Assembly (NCBI RefSeq): GCF_020524905.1
Contig: NZ_JAIVKI010000001.1
Location: forward strand, 620,001 to 684,000
DNA from: Microbulbifer variabilis
GTDB taxonomy: Bacteria; Pseudomonadota; Gammaproteobacteria; Pseudomonadales; Cellvibrionaceae
Direction: 5' to 3'
DNA: 64,000 bases
The stretch's first letter is position 1; each line of letters begins with the position of its first letter. The notes below the pieces were generated by a model. The model saw only the letters and a list, made by a program, of their open reading frames with translations, was not told the DNA's origin and searched no databases. The translations under genes and the position numbers were made by a program. Shown here piece after piece: positions 37,137 through 44,839 of this stretch.

Positions 37137-37877
37137 ATGTTTGACCAACCAAGGACGGTATTGCTTGCTGGTGCTTCGGGCGGTTTGGCTCGTGCAATAG
37201 GTGCCGAAATAGTTCGGCGCTATCCCGATATTACACTGGTAACTTTGAGTCGCGCCGCCGTGGATCGGGTGCCGGGGCATGCCGGGGAGCGTCGGCACCT
37301 GGCGGTTTCCCTCGCTGATGAGCACTCTGTTAAATCTGTTGAGACCTTTCTCTCTGAGTTTTCCTCTCCGCCCGACTGGGTGATTCATTGCTGTGGGCTG
37401 TTACACGATGCATTCCATGGCCCGGAAAAATCCCTGGCTCAATGTGAGGATGATTGGTTGATACAGTCCATGCGAATCAACCTGCTGACTCACTTGCACC
37501 TGGCCCAGGCCCTGGACAGGAAGTTACAGCGAAAACAGCCGCTGCTGTGGGCATCCCTTTCAGCCAAAGTGGGGAGTATTGGTGACAATGTTCTAGGGGG
37601 TTGGTATAGCTACCGTATCAGCAAAGCATCGCTCAATATGCTGGTAAAAAACCTATCTATTGAATGGGGGCGCCGCCTGGAACAGAGTTGTGTGGTGGCA
37701 ATCCATCCGGGAACTACGGATACGGCACTTTCGAAACCATTCCAAAGTAACCTTGCACCGGGCAAATTATACAGCCCGGCATTGAGTGCCGGGCGTATTG
37801 TAGATGTACTGCAACAACTCGCCCCTGCCGATAGCGGCAACCTGTTTTTTTGGGATGGTAGTCGCTTACCCTGGTAG
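37137..37877 (+). CDS. Short-chain dehydrogenase/reductase
   Basis: This 246-residue SDR has the NAD(P) motif GASGGLARAIG at about residues 12-22 and the catalytic YxxxK in YSYRISKASLNML, preceded by the serine of LLWASLSAKVGS. It resembles the C-factor (CsgA-like) branch of SDRs, whose members often act on unknown carbonyl compounds. The ATG at 37137 is favoured because GGAGG lies five bases before it; an upstream ATG at 37125 has none. It follows the decarboxylase by 30 bases and may be co-transcribed. The substrate is unknown. Confidence 0.9.
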   Translation: MFDQPRTVLLAGASGGLARAIGAEIVRRYPDITLVTLSRAAVDRVPGHAGERRHLAVSLADEHSVKSVETFLSEFSSPPDWVIHCCGLLHDAFHGPEKSLAQCEDDWLIQSMRINLLTHLHLAQALDRKLQRKQPLLWASLSAKVGSIGDNVLGGWYSYRISKASLNMLVKNLSIEWGRRLEQSCVVAIHPGTTDTALSKPFQSNLAPGKLYSPALSAGRIVDVLQQLAPADSGNLFFWDGSRLPW

Positions 37878-37881
37878 GTAA

Positions 37882-39642
37882 TCAGGGGTTCATCAAGCCT
37901 GGCCAGGTGTTATCGTCTGTTATTCGCGGATATCCGCTGTTGGCCTGATCAGTAGTGATGGAATAGCGTATATAGCGTTGATTTTTTAGAAAGAAATAAG
38001 CGCGAAACATGTTCCACTGGTGGGCCGCAGTAATCTCAGTGGCATAGGCGCCGAGCCCCGGCCAGGTATTGTCATTGATAGGTTTTGGGTAGCCACTGTC
38101 AAGCTGATCATCTTCCAAGTCATAGCGCAAATAATTTCCGTCCTCCAGAAAAAAATAGACTTTGCTATTCGGCCACTTCAAGGCTGCACGAATTTTTGAT
38201 GCGTAGGAAGCCATACCTGGCCAACTATTGTTATCCACGAGTTTGGGGTAGCCGGAGTCCACCTGATCATCATTAAGGTCGTATCGCAGGTAACGCCCAT
38301 CGCTTAAGAAGAAATAACCTTTATCACTATTGGCTTTAAAGGCAGCGACAATCTGGTTGGCATAATCCCCTAAACCTGGCCAACTACTGTTATCTGTTGT
38401 GCGTGGATAGTCATTTGCCGTTTTATCTAGAATTTTGTTATAGCGTACATATTGATTGTCTCCACGAAAGTAGTATGCACGCGAACCGTTCCAGTCGAGA
38501 CCGGCGATAATTTCCAGGGCGGACTTACGCAGGGCGACCGGGGTGTCGTTATAGACGAGTACATAATCTAGAATGCCCTGAACGCCCGTGTAATCAGTCC
38601 AACTCCGTGTGCTAGCGTCTACTACATCAATAAGTTGATCGTTCTGATAGACTTCAACTGGACCACTATCTGTGGAATACCAATTGATTGACGTATTACT
38701 GGCTGACATCAACTTACGTGTGCCTGGGCTGCCAATCAATGGATTTCCATCCAGTTTCCAGGTTGTCTGCAGATCGATATCCATAAAACGCAGTATTGTA
38801 GGGGCTATCGACGTTTGTGCCGAATAGCCATAAATACCACCGAAGTCCTTATTTTGGATATCCTCAACGTAATCGTTGTGCTCGGCATTTAATGGTAGGT
38901 TACTACCAATAAAAATAGTTTTCTCATTGACCGTCTGTGATCCATGACCACAACCCCGGGTATCGCGACCATGGTCTGTGGTTACCAGCACCAGCCATTC
39001 TTCTCCGTTAGCAATGCGCGAATCTACTGCATTTAACAGCTCACCAAGTTGTGTATCACTCGTGCGAATACTTTCGTTATAGCGATCGCCAAAACAGGAA
39101 CTGTGACCGGCACCATCGGGATCATCCAGATGCAGGAATAGAAAATCCACATGTCCGGAAGAGATTTCCTGTATAGCGCGTGCGGTAACATCTGCATCGG
39201 AAAGACCACTTAAAACCAAGTCTGCCTTCTCCAGATCTGTGGTGAAGAAGTTGCTATTAATGGGGCTCCAATTGGATATGCTGCCTACCCAGTGGTTATT
39301 GTCCGCTTCTTTAATTCGTTTGAATAAACTTGGAAATTCTTCGTTAGCCAGGCCAGAGTCATTGGAGGTAACCCTGTGTTTGTTTGCCCAGACACCTGTG
39401 AGTATAGTGGACCAGCCAGGCCCACTTTTAGTGTCTTGTTGGCTTGGGGTGCCTTGAATACCTCCGGTGTAGGCTTTGTGTAGAATTAATCGATCATAAT
39501 TGGGAGTGGCAACGTCTTTTAGCTTCTCGTACTGTAATCCATCAATGCCGATAAGAAGAACTTTCTTATTATTTAATGCAAAAACGGATTGGGTGCTCGA
39601 AACTAGCGTAATCAACAACAGGCAGGAGATGAGTATCTTCAT
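37882..39642 (-). CDS. Exported alkaline-phosphatase-superfamily phosphodiesterase with hemopexin propeller
   Basis: This 586-residue protein has a signal peptide (about 1-22, ending VFA) and a type I phosphodiesterase/nucleotide pyrophosphatase domain (about 25-320). Metal and nucleophile positions appear as IGIDGL (Asp34), SGPGWSTILTG (Ser/Thr near 78-79), HLDDPDGAGH and TTDHGRDTRGCGHG. A small beta region follows. Residues about 381-586 form four hemopexin-like repeats (YYFRGDNQYVRY, YFFLSDGRYLRYD, YFFLEDGNYLRYD, YFFLKNQRYIRY), a complete four-bladed propeller. An AGGA precedes the ATG. A palindromic operator lies 30 bases upstream, shared with the phosphonate genes. It may release aminoethylphosphonate or phosphate esters from polymers or lipids, by inference. 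Confidence 0.88.
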   Translation of the reverse strand: MKILISCLLLITLVSSTQSVFALNNKKVLLIGIDGLQYEKLKDVATPNYDRLILHKAYTGGIQGTPSQQDTKSGPGWSTILTGVWANKHRVTSNDSGLANEEFPSLFKRIKEADNNHWVGSISNWSPINSNFFTTDLEKADLVLSGLSDADVTARAIQEISSGHVDFLFLHLDDPDGAGHSSCFGDRYNESIRTSDTQLGELLNAVDSRIANGEEWLVLVTTDHGRDTRGCGHGSQTVNEKTIFIGSNLPLNAEHNDYVEDIQNKDFGGIYGYSAQTSIAPTILRFMDIDLQTTWKLDGNPLIGSPGTRKLMSASNTSINWYSTDSGPVEVYQNDQLIDVVDASTRSWTDYTGVQGILDYVLVYNDTPVALRKSALEIIAGLDWNGSRAYYFRGDNQYVRYNKILDKTANDYPRTTDNSSWPGLGDYANQIVAAFKANSDKGYFFLSDGRYLRYDLNDDQVDSGYPKLVDNNSWPGMASYASKIRAALKWPNSKVYFFLEDGNYLRYDLEDDQLDSGYPKPINDNTWPGLGAYATEITAAHQWNMFRAYFFLKNQRYIRYSITTDQANSGYPRITDDNTWPGLMNP

Positions 39643-39671
39643 ATCGAATATCCTGTAATTATAATGGTTAT

Positions 39672-39685
39672 CTGGACTAGACCAG
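39672..39685 (-). promoter_or_regulatory. GntR-type operator copy 1
   Basis: CTGGACTAGACCAG, a near-perfect palindrome, lies 30 bases before the phosphodiesterase ATG. Read on the coding strand it is CTGGTCTAGTCCAG, identical in 14 of 14 bases (17 including the flank) to the site before the TonB receptor. It is the probable target of the adjacent GntR/UTRA regulator. Confidence 0.75.
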
Positions 39686-39839
39686 GAGCATTAGGATAGA
39701 CGACGGTTGTTAAATGCTAGTGAAGAGATTTTTACCGTGATGCTGCCAAGAAATGACAGCTATTTAAAAACCTACAATTAAAAAACACCTGAAGCCCCTA
39801 AATAAGGAGTAGAGTGGCTTTTTAACAAGGAATAGGGGA

Positions 39840-40541
39840 TTACTGGGTGGCGACTTCCATTTCTATAGCGTGGGGTAGCCAGTATTCGATATTGTAATCA
39901 ATCAAATACCCACTGGAGTCATAACGCAGTCGGGTAATTTTCAGGCTTGGAGCACCGGCCGGAATACCTAGTGGTTCGGCACATAGTAATTCCAGATTCG
40001 CAACCTGGATATTGCAGTGTTCCCGGTTAATATTCACTGCATAGTTATGCCGCAATATTTCTGTCACAGATTCCGATAAATCGAAATCCGATAATCCGGA
40101 GAAGCGCTCTGCTGGTAGATAACTTTCCTCCACCATAACCGCCCGCTGGTCTAAATAGCGTACTCTTCGCATTTCAAAAAATTTGGTGCTTTTGGTTACC
40201 GCAAAAGCTGAATAAATATCGCGGCGCACGCTCAGTTTGCGAAAGCCCAGCACCTTAGTTGTGGGGAGGAAGGACTGCTCTCGGGCCATAGAGTTAAAGT
40301 TAACCTTCTTCGCGGGGTTCATCACAAACCGATTCGGGGCAACAAACCAGCCACGGCGATTCTGGCGGTAGACCAGACCTTCCCCTTCTAGGCGGTTTAA
40401 TCCATCGCGCAAGGTAATACGGGTGATCCGCAGCTGTTCCGCCAGCTCTCGTTCGGCGGGCAGCTTGTGGTTAGCACCCAGGCGATCATTGCCGATCAAC
40501 AGTTGTATATGGGCTTTGATATCGTCGAAACTGGAGGACAC
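39840..40541 (-). CDS. GntR-family (UTRA) transcriptional regulator of phosphonate genes
   Basis: This 233-residue protein has an N-terminal GntR winged helix (about 5-72; HKLPAERELAEQLRITRITLRDGLNRLEGEG) and a C-terminal UTRA ligand-binding domain. The recognition helix lies in RITLRDGLNRL. It starts at GTG 40541, with GAGAAG five bases upstream. It resembles the PhnR/PhnF group that controls 2-aminoethylphosphonate genes. Three palindromes of the expected GntR type lie in this region at promoters of neighbouring genes. It lies 80 bases after phnX in the same orientation and probably senses a phosphonate. Confidence 0.9.
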   Translation of the reverse strand: MSSSFDDIKAHIQLLIGNDRLGANHKLPAERELAEQLRITRITLRDGLNRLEGEGLVYRQNRRGWFVAPNRFVMNPAKKVNFNSMAREQSFLPTTKVLGFRKLSVRRDIYSAFAVTKSTKFFEMRRVRYLDQRAVMVEESYLPAERFSGLSDFDLSESVTEILRHNYAVNINREHCNIQVANLELLCAEPLGIPAGAPSLKITRLRYDSSGYLIDYNIEYWLPHAIEMEVATQ

Positions 40542-40621
40542 AATACTTCTCTTGGATGTGATCTTAAGCTCAATCTTTAGCCTGGGCTACCGAGCGGTTA
40601 TTGTTCAAAGTTGATAGCCTA

Positions 40622-41431
40622 TCAGGGGCGTTCTCCAAGGGCCAGACGGCGATTGATATCAACCAATATGGGTTCAAGTTTACGGATATCATCAATTAAG
40701 TAATGAGCGCCACAGCCCTCTAGTTTTTGATAGGCACAAAGGCTGTGATTGTTTTTATCCGTCTCTGAAAGTGCTTGCCAGCTATCTAACGACAATCCCG
40801 AGGCGTTCCCGGAAAGTACCACTGCAACTGTCCACATGCCGGCATTTCGCCCCTCATGAATGCCAGCAGCGGTGTCATCTACTTTGACACATTGGCTGAC
40901 GGATGGGATTCCCATGGCAATGATGTTTTTCAATGCGGCGGCAGGCCCGGGTCTCGCGCCTATAGCCTCATCTGCAGTAACAACGCAATCGGGTTCCAGG
41001 CCTTGTTGGAGAGCCTTTGCCAGCATTCCCTCAATCATTATACGGCTGTAGCCAGTGGTGCTACCGATACGTAAATTACGCTCACGTAGGCGAATAAACA
41101 GTTTATCAGCCCCAGGTACCATTTGGCTGTGTTTGTCGATTTCAATAATCTGTATCGGGGCCAGTTGTCGATACAGTTCCTCTACATCGGATTCCTGCGG
41201 CAAACGCCCGTGTACTTTTTGCCAGGCAGTAAGAATGGATTCCTGCTGTAACATGCGACGAATATGCTCTTTCTTCTCCGTCCCCATTGGAATGCGGGTT
41301 TGTTCTTCGCTGACAATAATGCCCGCATTGGCAAATACTTGCATAAAGGCTCGTAACGGAGCCCGGGAGCCGAAATCCACAAGTGTTCCGGCCCAGTCCA
41401 GGATGACAGCTTTCAATTGTGAGGATTCCAT
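40622..41431 (-). CDS. phnX: Phosphonoacetaldehyde hydrolase (phosphonatase)
   Basis: This 269-residue HAD-family enzyme splits phosphonoacetaldehyde into acetaldehyde and phosphate. The signature residues align with Bacillus PhnX: nucleophile Asp12 and Ala14 in LDWAGT, the Schiff-base lysine Lys53 in MGTEKKEHI, and GSTTGYSR in the cap. The segment equivalent to the usual GRPxPWM reads ARPGPAAALKN, a small departure. An AAGGAG precedes the ATG. It lies 12 bases after the HD oxygenase gene in the operon. No PhnW transaminase is present in the window, so the aldehyde would need another source, perhaps the FAD oxidoreductase. Confidence 0.95.
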   Translation of the reverse strand: MESSQLKAVILDWAGTLVDFGSRAPLRAFMQVFANAGIIVSEEQTRIPMGTEKKEHIRRMLQQESILTAWQKVHGRLPQESDVEELYRQLAPIQIIEIDKHSQMVPGADKLFIRLRERNLRIGSTTGYSRIMIEGMLAKALQQGLEPDCVVTADEAIGARPGPAAALKNIIAMGIPSVSQCVKVDDTAAGIHEGRNAGMWTVAVVLSGNASGLSLDSWQALSETDKNNHSLCAYQKLEGCGAHYLIDDIRKLEPILVDINRRLALGERP

Positions 41432-41443
41432 GGAATATCTCCT

Positions 41444-42034
41444 TCAGTTGGTGAGGTTGGGAGTTGAGCAGCTGGTTACTTGTTGACCGAGTACCTTCGC
41501 ACAAAGCCGTAGCCAGTGATCTAAAGGGGCTATCTCTAAATCGGGTGTTTTTCCCGAGTCATCCCACTCGCGCAGGAGCAGGGCATCCTTGGCAAAGGGG
41601 GTCTGTAGAAAGATACATTGCTCTTGATTGCTCATGCTCTTACCCTGCTGCAGTAGCGTTTTTTGGCTAGCTCGGGATAGCCTTGCTTCGTAATGATTAT
41701 CCATGCTCGTAAGGTATCTCTTGGCTTGAACGTGGAGGGCGATAGGCATGGTCACCGAAGAGGGAAATCCCCATCCATCTAACAATTCTGCGCCTATACG
41801 GTCATGTTCGCGATGACCCTCAGAATCGATGCCAATAACTTCTTCTTTTATCGCATAGAGATGGCCGATATCATGCAGAAATGCAGCAACAATCAATTCA
41901 ACGGTATTACCGGCTTGCTGTGCCAAGGCAGCACACTGAGAGGCATGCTGTAATTGCGTGCAATTTTCTCCAAGTTTTATATTGCCATTTTGTGAAAATA
42001 GTTGGCGAATTTCATCTATCGTTTTATTACACAT
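41444..42034 (-). CDS. PhnZ-like HD-domain oxygenase, phosphonate type
   Basis: This 196-residue protein belongs to the HD-domain family found in phosphonate operons (TIGR03276, includes PhnZ). PhnZ is a mixed-valent di-iron oxygenase that cleaves 2-amino-1-hydroxyethylphosphonate to glycine and phosphate. Seen here: HDIGH, EHDRIGAELLDGWGF, HVQAKRYL, SRASQKTLLQQG and REWDDSGK, all in family order. At the position of PhnZ Tyr24, a ligand to one iron, I see lysine in IKLGE. The partner oxygenase PhnY is absent. The ATG at 42034 overlaps the end of the FAD gene by eight bases. Its substrate may differ from the classical one. Confidence 0.87.
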   Translation of the reverse strand: MCNKTIDEIRQLFSQNGNIKLGENCTQLQHASQCAALAQQAGNTVELIVAAFLHDIGHLYAIKEEVIGIDSEGHREHDRIGAELLDGWGFPSSVTMPIALHVQAKRYLTSMDNHYEARLSRASQKTLLQQGKSMSNQEQCIFLQTPFAKDALLLREWDDSGKTPDLEIAPLDHWLRLCAKVLGQQVTSCSTPNLTN

Positions 42035-43208
42035 CGATGAGGCATTCCTCCAGAGCATTTTCCTCAAAAATATTCTTCACCACCCGCTCCATTAGTGCGG
42101 GCCCCGTTGTCATACCTTTTCCGCCAATACCTGTCACTAAATGAATATTTTCAGCTGCAGATTTGAGGAATACCCCTTGACTATTTTCTTGGCTGTAATA
42201 GCCATTCCAGACTCTGTCTATCTCGTAATGGGGAAGTTTGAGGATACGTCTGGCTTCCGTGACCATCAGTGTGTTGATTTCCTGACGAATCTCGTAATCT
42301 AAAGAATCGGATTCCTGCGCAGAGAAGTACTCATGGGAGTCACCGATGATGATGCTGCCATCGGCAGATTGCCGAAAAAGCAGGTGAATCCCAAATTTTC
42401 CATAATCCGGATCTATCTGAGATGCAGGTAAATTTTTATAGTTGGGACAGCTTTTGAATGCCTCGTAACGGCGTATAGTCAGACCAGTAAGCAAATTTCC
42501 TGGAATCTTCACGCCTTTGATGGGTTGGGTACGTAACATCTGCAATTTACTGAGCTGCATTTTCTCTGTTTGTAAAAATTCTGGAAACAAGTAGCTAAGC
42601 TGATGTCCACAACAAATTAGCGCTCGTTCTGCGGAAAAGATTTCTCCTGTTGAGCAGCGAACCACTATGTCTTTGTTGACTTCCTCTATAGTCGAAACTG
42701 GAGAAGATTTTTTGAAGTGGAGGTCTACTTCATTTTCAAGTAGTTTCCAGAAATTTTTCATCAATAGTGCACTTTCTGCACTCATTTCTTGTGGGTAGAG
42801 GAGGCCACCTTGGCAGTAACCTTGCTCTAGAGAGGCAATACGCTCGCGGCATTGTGCTGGAGTAAGAAGTTTGGAAACGTAATTCGTCTCAGTATTAATC
42901 TCATGCATCTCTTCAAGAAGACTCGCTTCTTCTGCTGAGGAAGCGACATAAAGAGATCCTTGTTGCCAGAGTGTATCTGGCATTAATGATGCTAATTCGC
43001 CATATATTTCTAGTGAGCGCCGCCCCAGGTTACGCCATACATCCAGATTCATACCAGATGGCACTATTTGCCCAAAATTTCGGACGGTTGCTCCACAGGA
43101 TTGAATGCTGGAATCGATTAATAATACCTTTCTTCCGGCTTTTAGTGCATGGTAAGCGGCGAAGCTTCCTAATACTCCGGCACCAACAATGGCGATATCA
43201 AATTTCAT
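42027..43208 (-). CDS. FAD-dependent oxidoreductase of phosphonate operons (PbfD-like)
   Basis: This 393-residue DAO-family flavoenzyme has the FAD motif GAGVLGSFAAYHALKAG at residues 8-24 and GATVRNFGQIVPSG, as in the TIGR03364 group seen in phosphonate loci. Members (PbfD) have been reported to oxidise N-methyl-aminoethylphosphonate or aminoethylphosphonate, giving phosphonoacetaldehyde. That would feed PhnX and replace PhnW. It follows the MFS gene by 18 bases and overlaps the HD gene by eight. Length is normal. The exact substrate is an inference, and other amine oxidations remain possible. Confidence 0.85.
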   Translation of the reverse strand: MKFDIAIVGAGVLGSFAAYHALKAGRKVLLIDSSIQSCGATVRNFGQIVPSGMNLDVWRNLGRRSLEIYGELASLMPDTLWQQGSLYVASSAEEASLLEEMHEINTETNYVSKLLTPAQCRERIASLEQGYCQGGLLYPQEMSAESALLMKNFWKLLENEVDLHFKKSSPVSTIEEVNKDIVVRCSTGEIFSAERALICCGHQLSYLFPEFLQTEKMQLSKLQMLRTQPIKGVKIPGNLLTGLTIRRYEAFKSCPNYKNLPASQIDPDYGKFGIHLLFRQSADGSIIIGDSHEYFSAQESDSLDYEIRQEINTLMVTEARRILKLPHYEIDRVWNGYYSQENSQGVFLKSAAENIHLVTGIGGKGMTTGPALMERVVKNIFEENALEECLIDV

Positions 43209-43226
43209 AACTTCACTAATACCTTT

Positions 43227-44552
43227 TTACACTGGAGAAGTAATAAGCTCAGACCGTGAAGAATAGTTGCGGCTCAAGCGGCGAAAGAAAAGAAGTGAGA
43301 ACAGCATCAATAGAATGCATGCAAAACCAGTGATATAAGAAAATTTCTGGGTAAATTCTAGCCAGTTTAGATTTTGTTGCGTGAATGTTTTATACAACAT
43401 AACGCCAATACTACCCATATAACCCGAGCTATCTGCCAGATAAATGACAAAACCTGCATTACCCAGGCTTTTAGTACAAGCGACCAGACGTTCAAATAAC
43501 AGGCAGTTAAACGGAACATAGCCGATATAAAGGCCGATGTTAATTACGATCATCCAGGTAGCCCCGGCAATAACATTGGACTCAAATGCGAGAGTTGCGA
43601 TAATACAGGTCGCGCCTCCAGTCGCTATTAACAACTGATTGAGCTGTAATGCACGGTAGTTGTTGCGTATAAAAATAAGCAGTGCTAGGAAACCTAATAC
43701 TACCAGTGCCACAGGCAAACTACTGGTCAGGAAAATCTGCGGTACTTCACCGTATCCCAAAGCTTGCCAAAGTTCTGCAGCAAAATTATCGGTAAAATCA
43801 CGAAACGCTGTTAGGAATACATAAGTTACTATTAAGGCTGCCAACCCTAAGTTGGTTTCTTTAACAAAACTCCAGCGCATTTCAGGGGTCATCGGAACTC
43901 GTTGTTTGCGTGCGCGGATGTCTGCTTGGTTGGGTTGAGGGGTCCTACTAAGTGCGAATGTTGAAAGAACCAGGCCGGGTAAAAATAAAAATCCTACCGT
44001 GGCAGGCATCCAGAGTTCTGGTACTTCCCATTCGAGCATTATATATGCAGCAATCGCTTTTACAGCTCCTGAAGAGACGATTAAGCTAACACACAAAATA
44101 GCGCCTAATGCCTCAGTGAGACGACGCCCCTCAAGATAGCTAAACACTAGCCCCCACACCATTCCCAGAGGGAGACCATTTAAAAAAAGCATGGCTACAT
44201 TATAAGGCGCAGGGACCAACGCAAAGATTATCAAGGCTGAGTGGCTGGCAAGGATAAGGAGTATGAGTAACCTGCCTCGCTGTACAGGGCGTAGTTCTGA
44301 GACAATCTTAATCCCAATAAATTTTGAAAACGCATATCCCAGTACTTGAGAAATAATCAACGCACTTTTGTAGTCGAGAACAAATTCCCACCCGGAAATG
44401 TGGGAATAGGATGCCGCGACAAAGGGTTTGCGAAAAGCATACATGCAGAAATAAGTGAAAAAGGCAGCGATCCCTGAAAAAAGCAATATGAATAGCTCGC
44501 AGCTATAAGCTTTGCTGTAAATAGAGGCCCGTCTATTACTGATATTTTCCAT
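43227..44552 (-). CDS. MFS transporter, DUF5690 type, candidate phosphonate permease
   Basis: This 441-residue protein has about 12 hydrophobic segments and resembles the DUF5690 group of MFS transporters (FFTYFCMYAFRKPFVAASY at the first membrane segment). Basic loops such as RRLSRNYSSR are cytosolic. It is the first gene of the phosphonate operon and sits 20 bases from a palindromic operator, so it probably carries a phosphonate into the cytosol. An ATG at 44552 gives the start; a TTG nine bases earlier is an alternative, and no good ribosome binding site is visible for either. The substrate is inferred from context. Confidence 0.82.
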   Translation of the reverse strand: MENISNRRASIYSKAYSCELFILLFSGIAAFFTYFCMYAFRKPFVAASYSHISGWEFVLDYKSALIISQVLGYAFSKFIGIKIVSELRPVQRGRLLILLILASHSALIIFALVPAPYNVAMLFLNGLPLGMVWGLVFSYLEGRRLTEALGAILCVSLIVSSGAVKAIAAYIMLEWEVPELWMPATVGFLFLPGLVLSTFALSRTPQPNQADIRARKQRVPMTPEMRWSFVKETNLGLAALIVTYVFLTAFRDFTDNFAAELWQALGYGEVPQIFLTSSLPVALVVLGFLALLIFIRNNYRALQLNQLLIATGGATCIIATLAFESNVIAGATWMIVINIGLYIGYVPFNCLLFERLVACTKSLGNAGFVIYLADSSGYMGSIGVMLYKTFTQQNLNWLEFTQKFSYITGFACILLMLFSLLFFRRLSRNYSSRSELITSPV

Positions 44553-44570
44553 ACTAGCCAACGTTATTTA

Positions 44571-44584
44571 TTGGTCTAGACCAG
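44571..44584 (-). promoter_or_regulatory. GntR-type operator copy 2
   Basis: TTGGTCTAGACCAG contains the perfect 12-base palindrome TGGTCTAGACCA at 44572-44583, 20 bases before the MFS ATG. It differs from the other copies at a few positions but keeps TGGNCTAGNCCA. Confidence 0.75.
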
Positions 44585-44742
44585 ATTTTAGTGATTCGTG
44601 ATGTCACTTTTATGACGCGCCTGGTGAAGTCAGATCATTTTTCTAATGTGTCGGAAAAGATTGCTCAAGATATAGTCAGTTTTTGAGGAAGGGGAATATT
44701 CATACTCCTGTTATATAAACGTCATACCTGTGAACTAGGATT

Positions 44743-44756
44743 CTGGTCTAGTCCAG
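44743..44756 (+). promoter_or_regulatory. GntR-type operator copy 3
   Basis: CTGGTCTAGTCCAG lies 84 bases before the TonB receptor ATG. With its flank (ATA) it is identical over 17 bases to the site before the phosphodiesterase gene, in the same orientation toward its gene. Confidence 0.75.
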
Positions 44757-44839
44757 ATATGAAGTTAGGATCGAACAGATTAACACCGTTTCGAAAAAAA
44801 TCTGCCAGCCGTATTTTGATTTATACAGGGGGATAGAGA

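Larger units (their letters stand above)
44553..44839. promoter_or_regulatory. Divergent control region with two operators
   Basis: This region of about 290 bases separates the minus-strand phosphonate operon from the plus-strand TonB receptor gene. It holds a palindrome near each gene, so the two transcription units are likely under one regulator. GGGGGAT lies before the receptor ATG. Confidence 0.65.
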
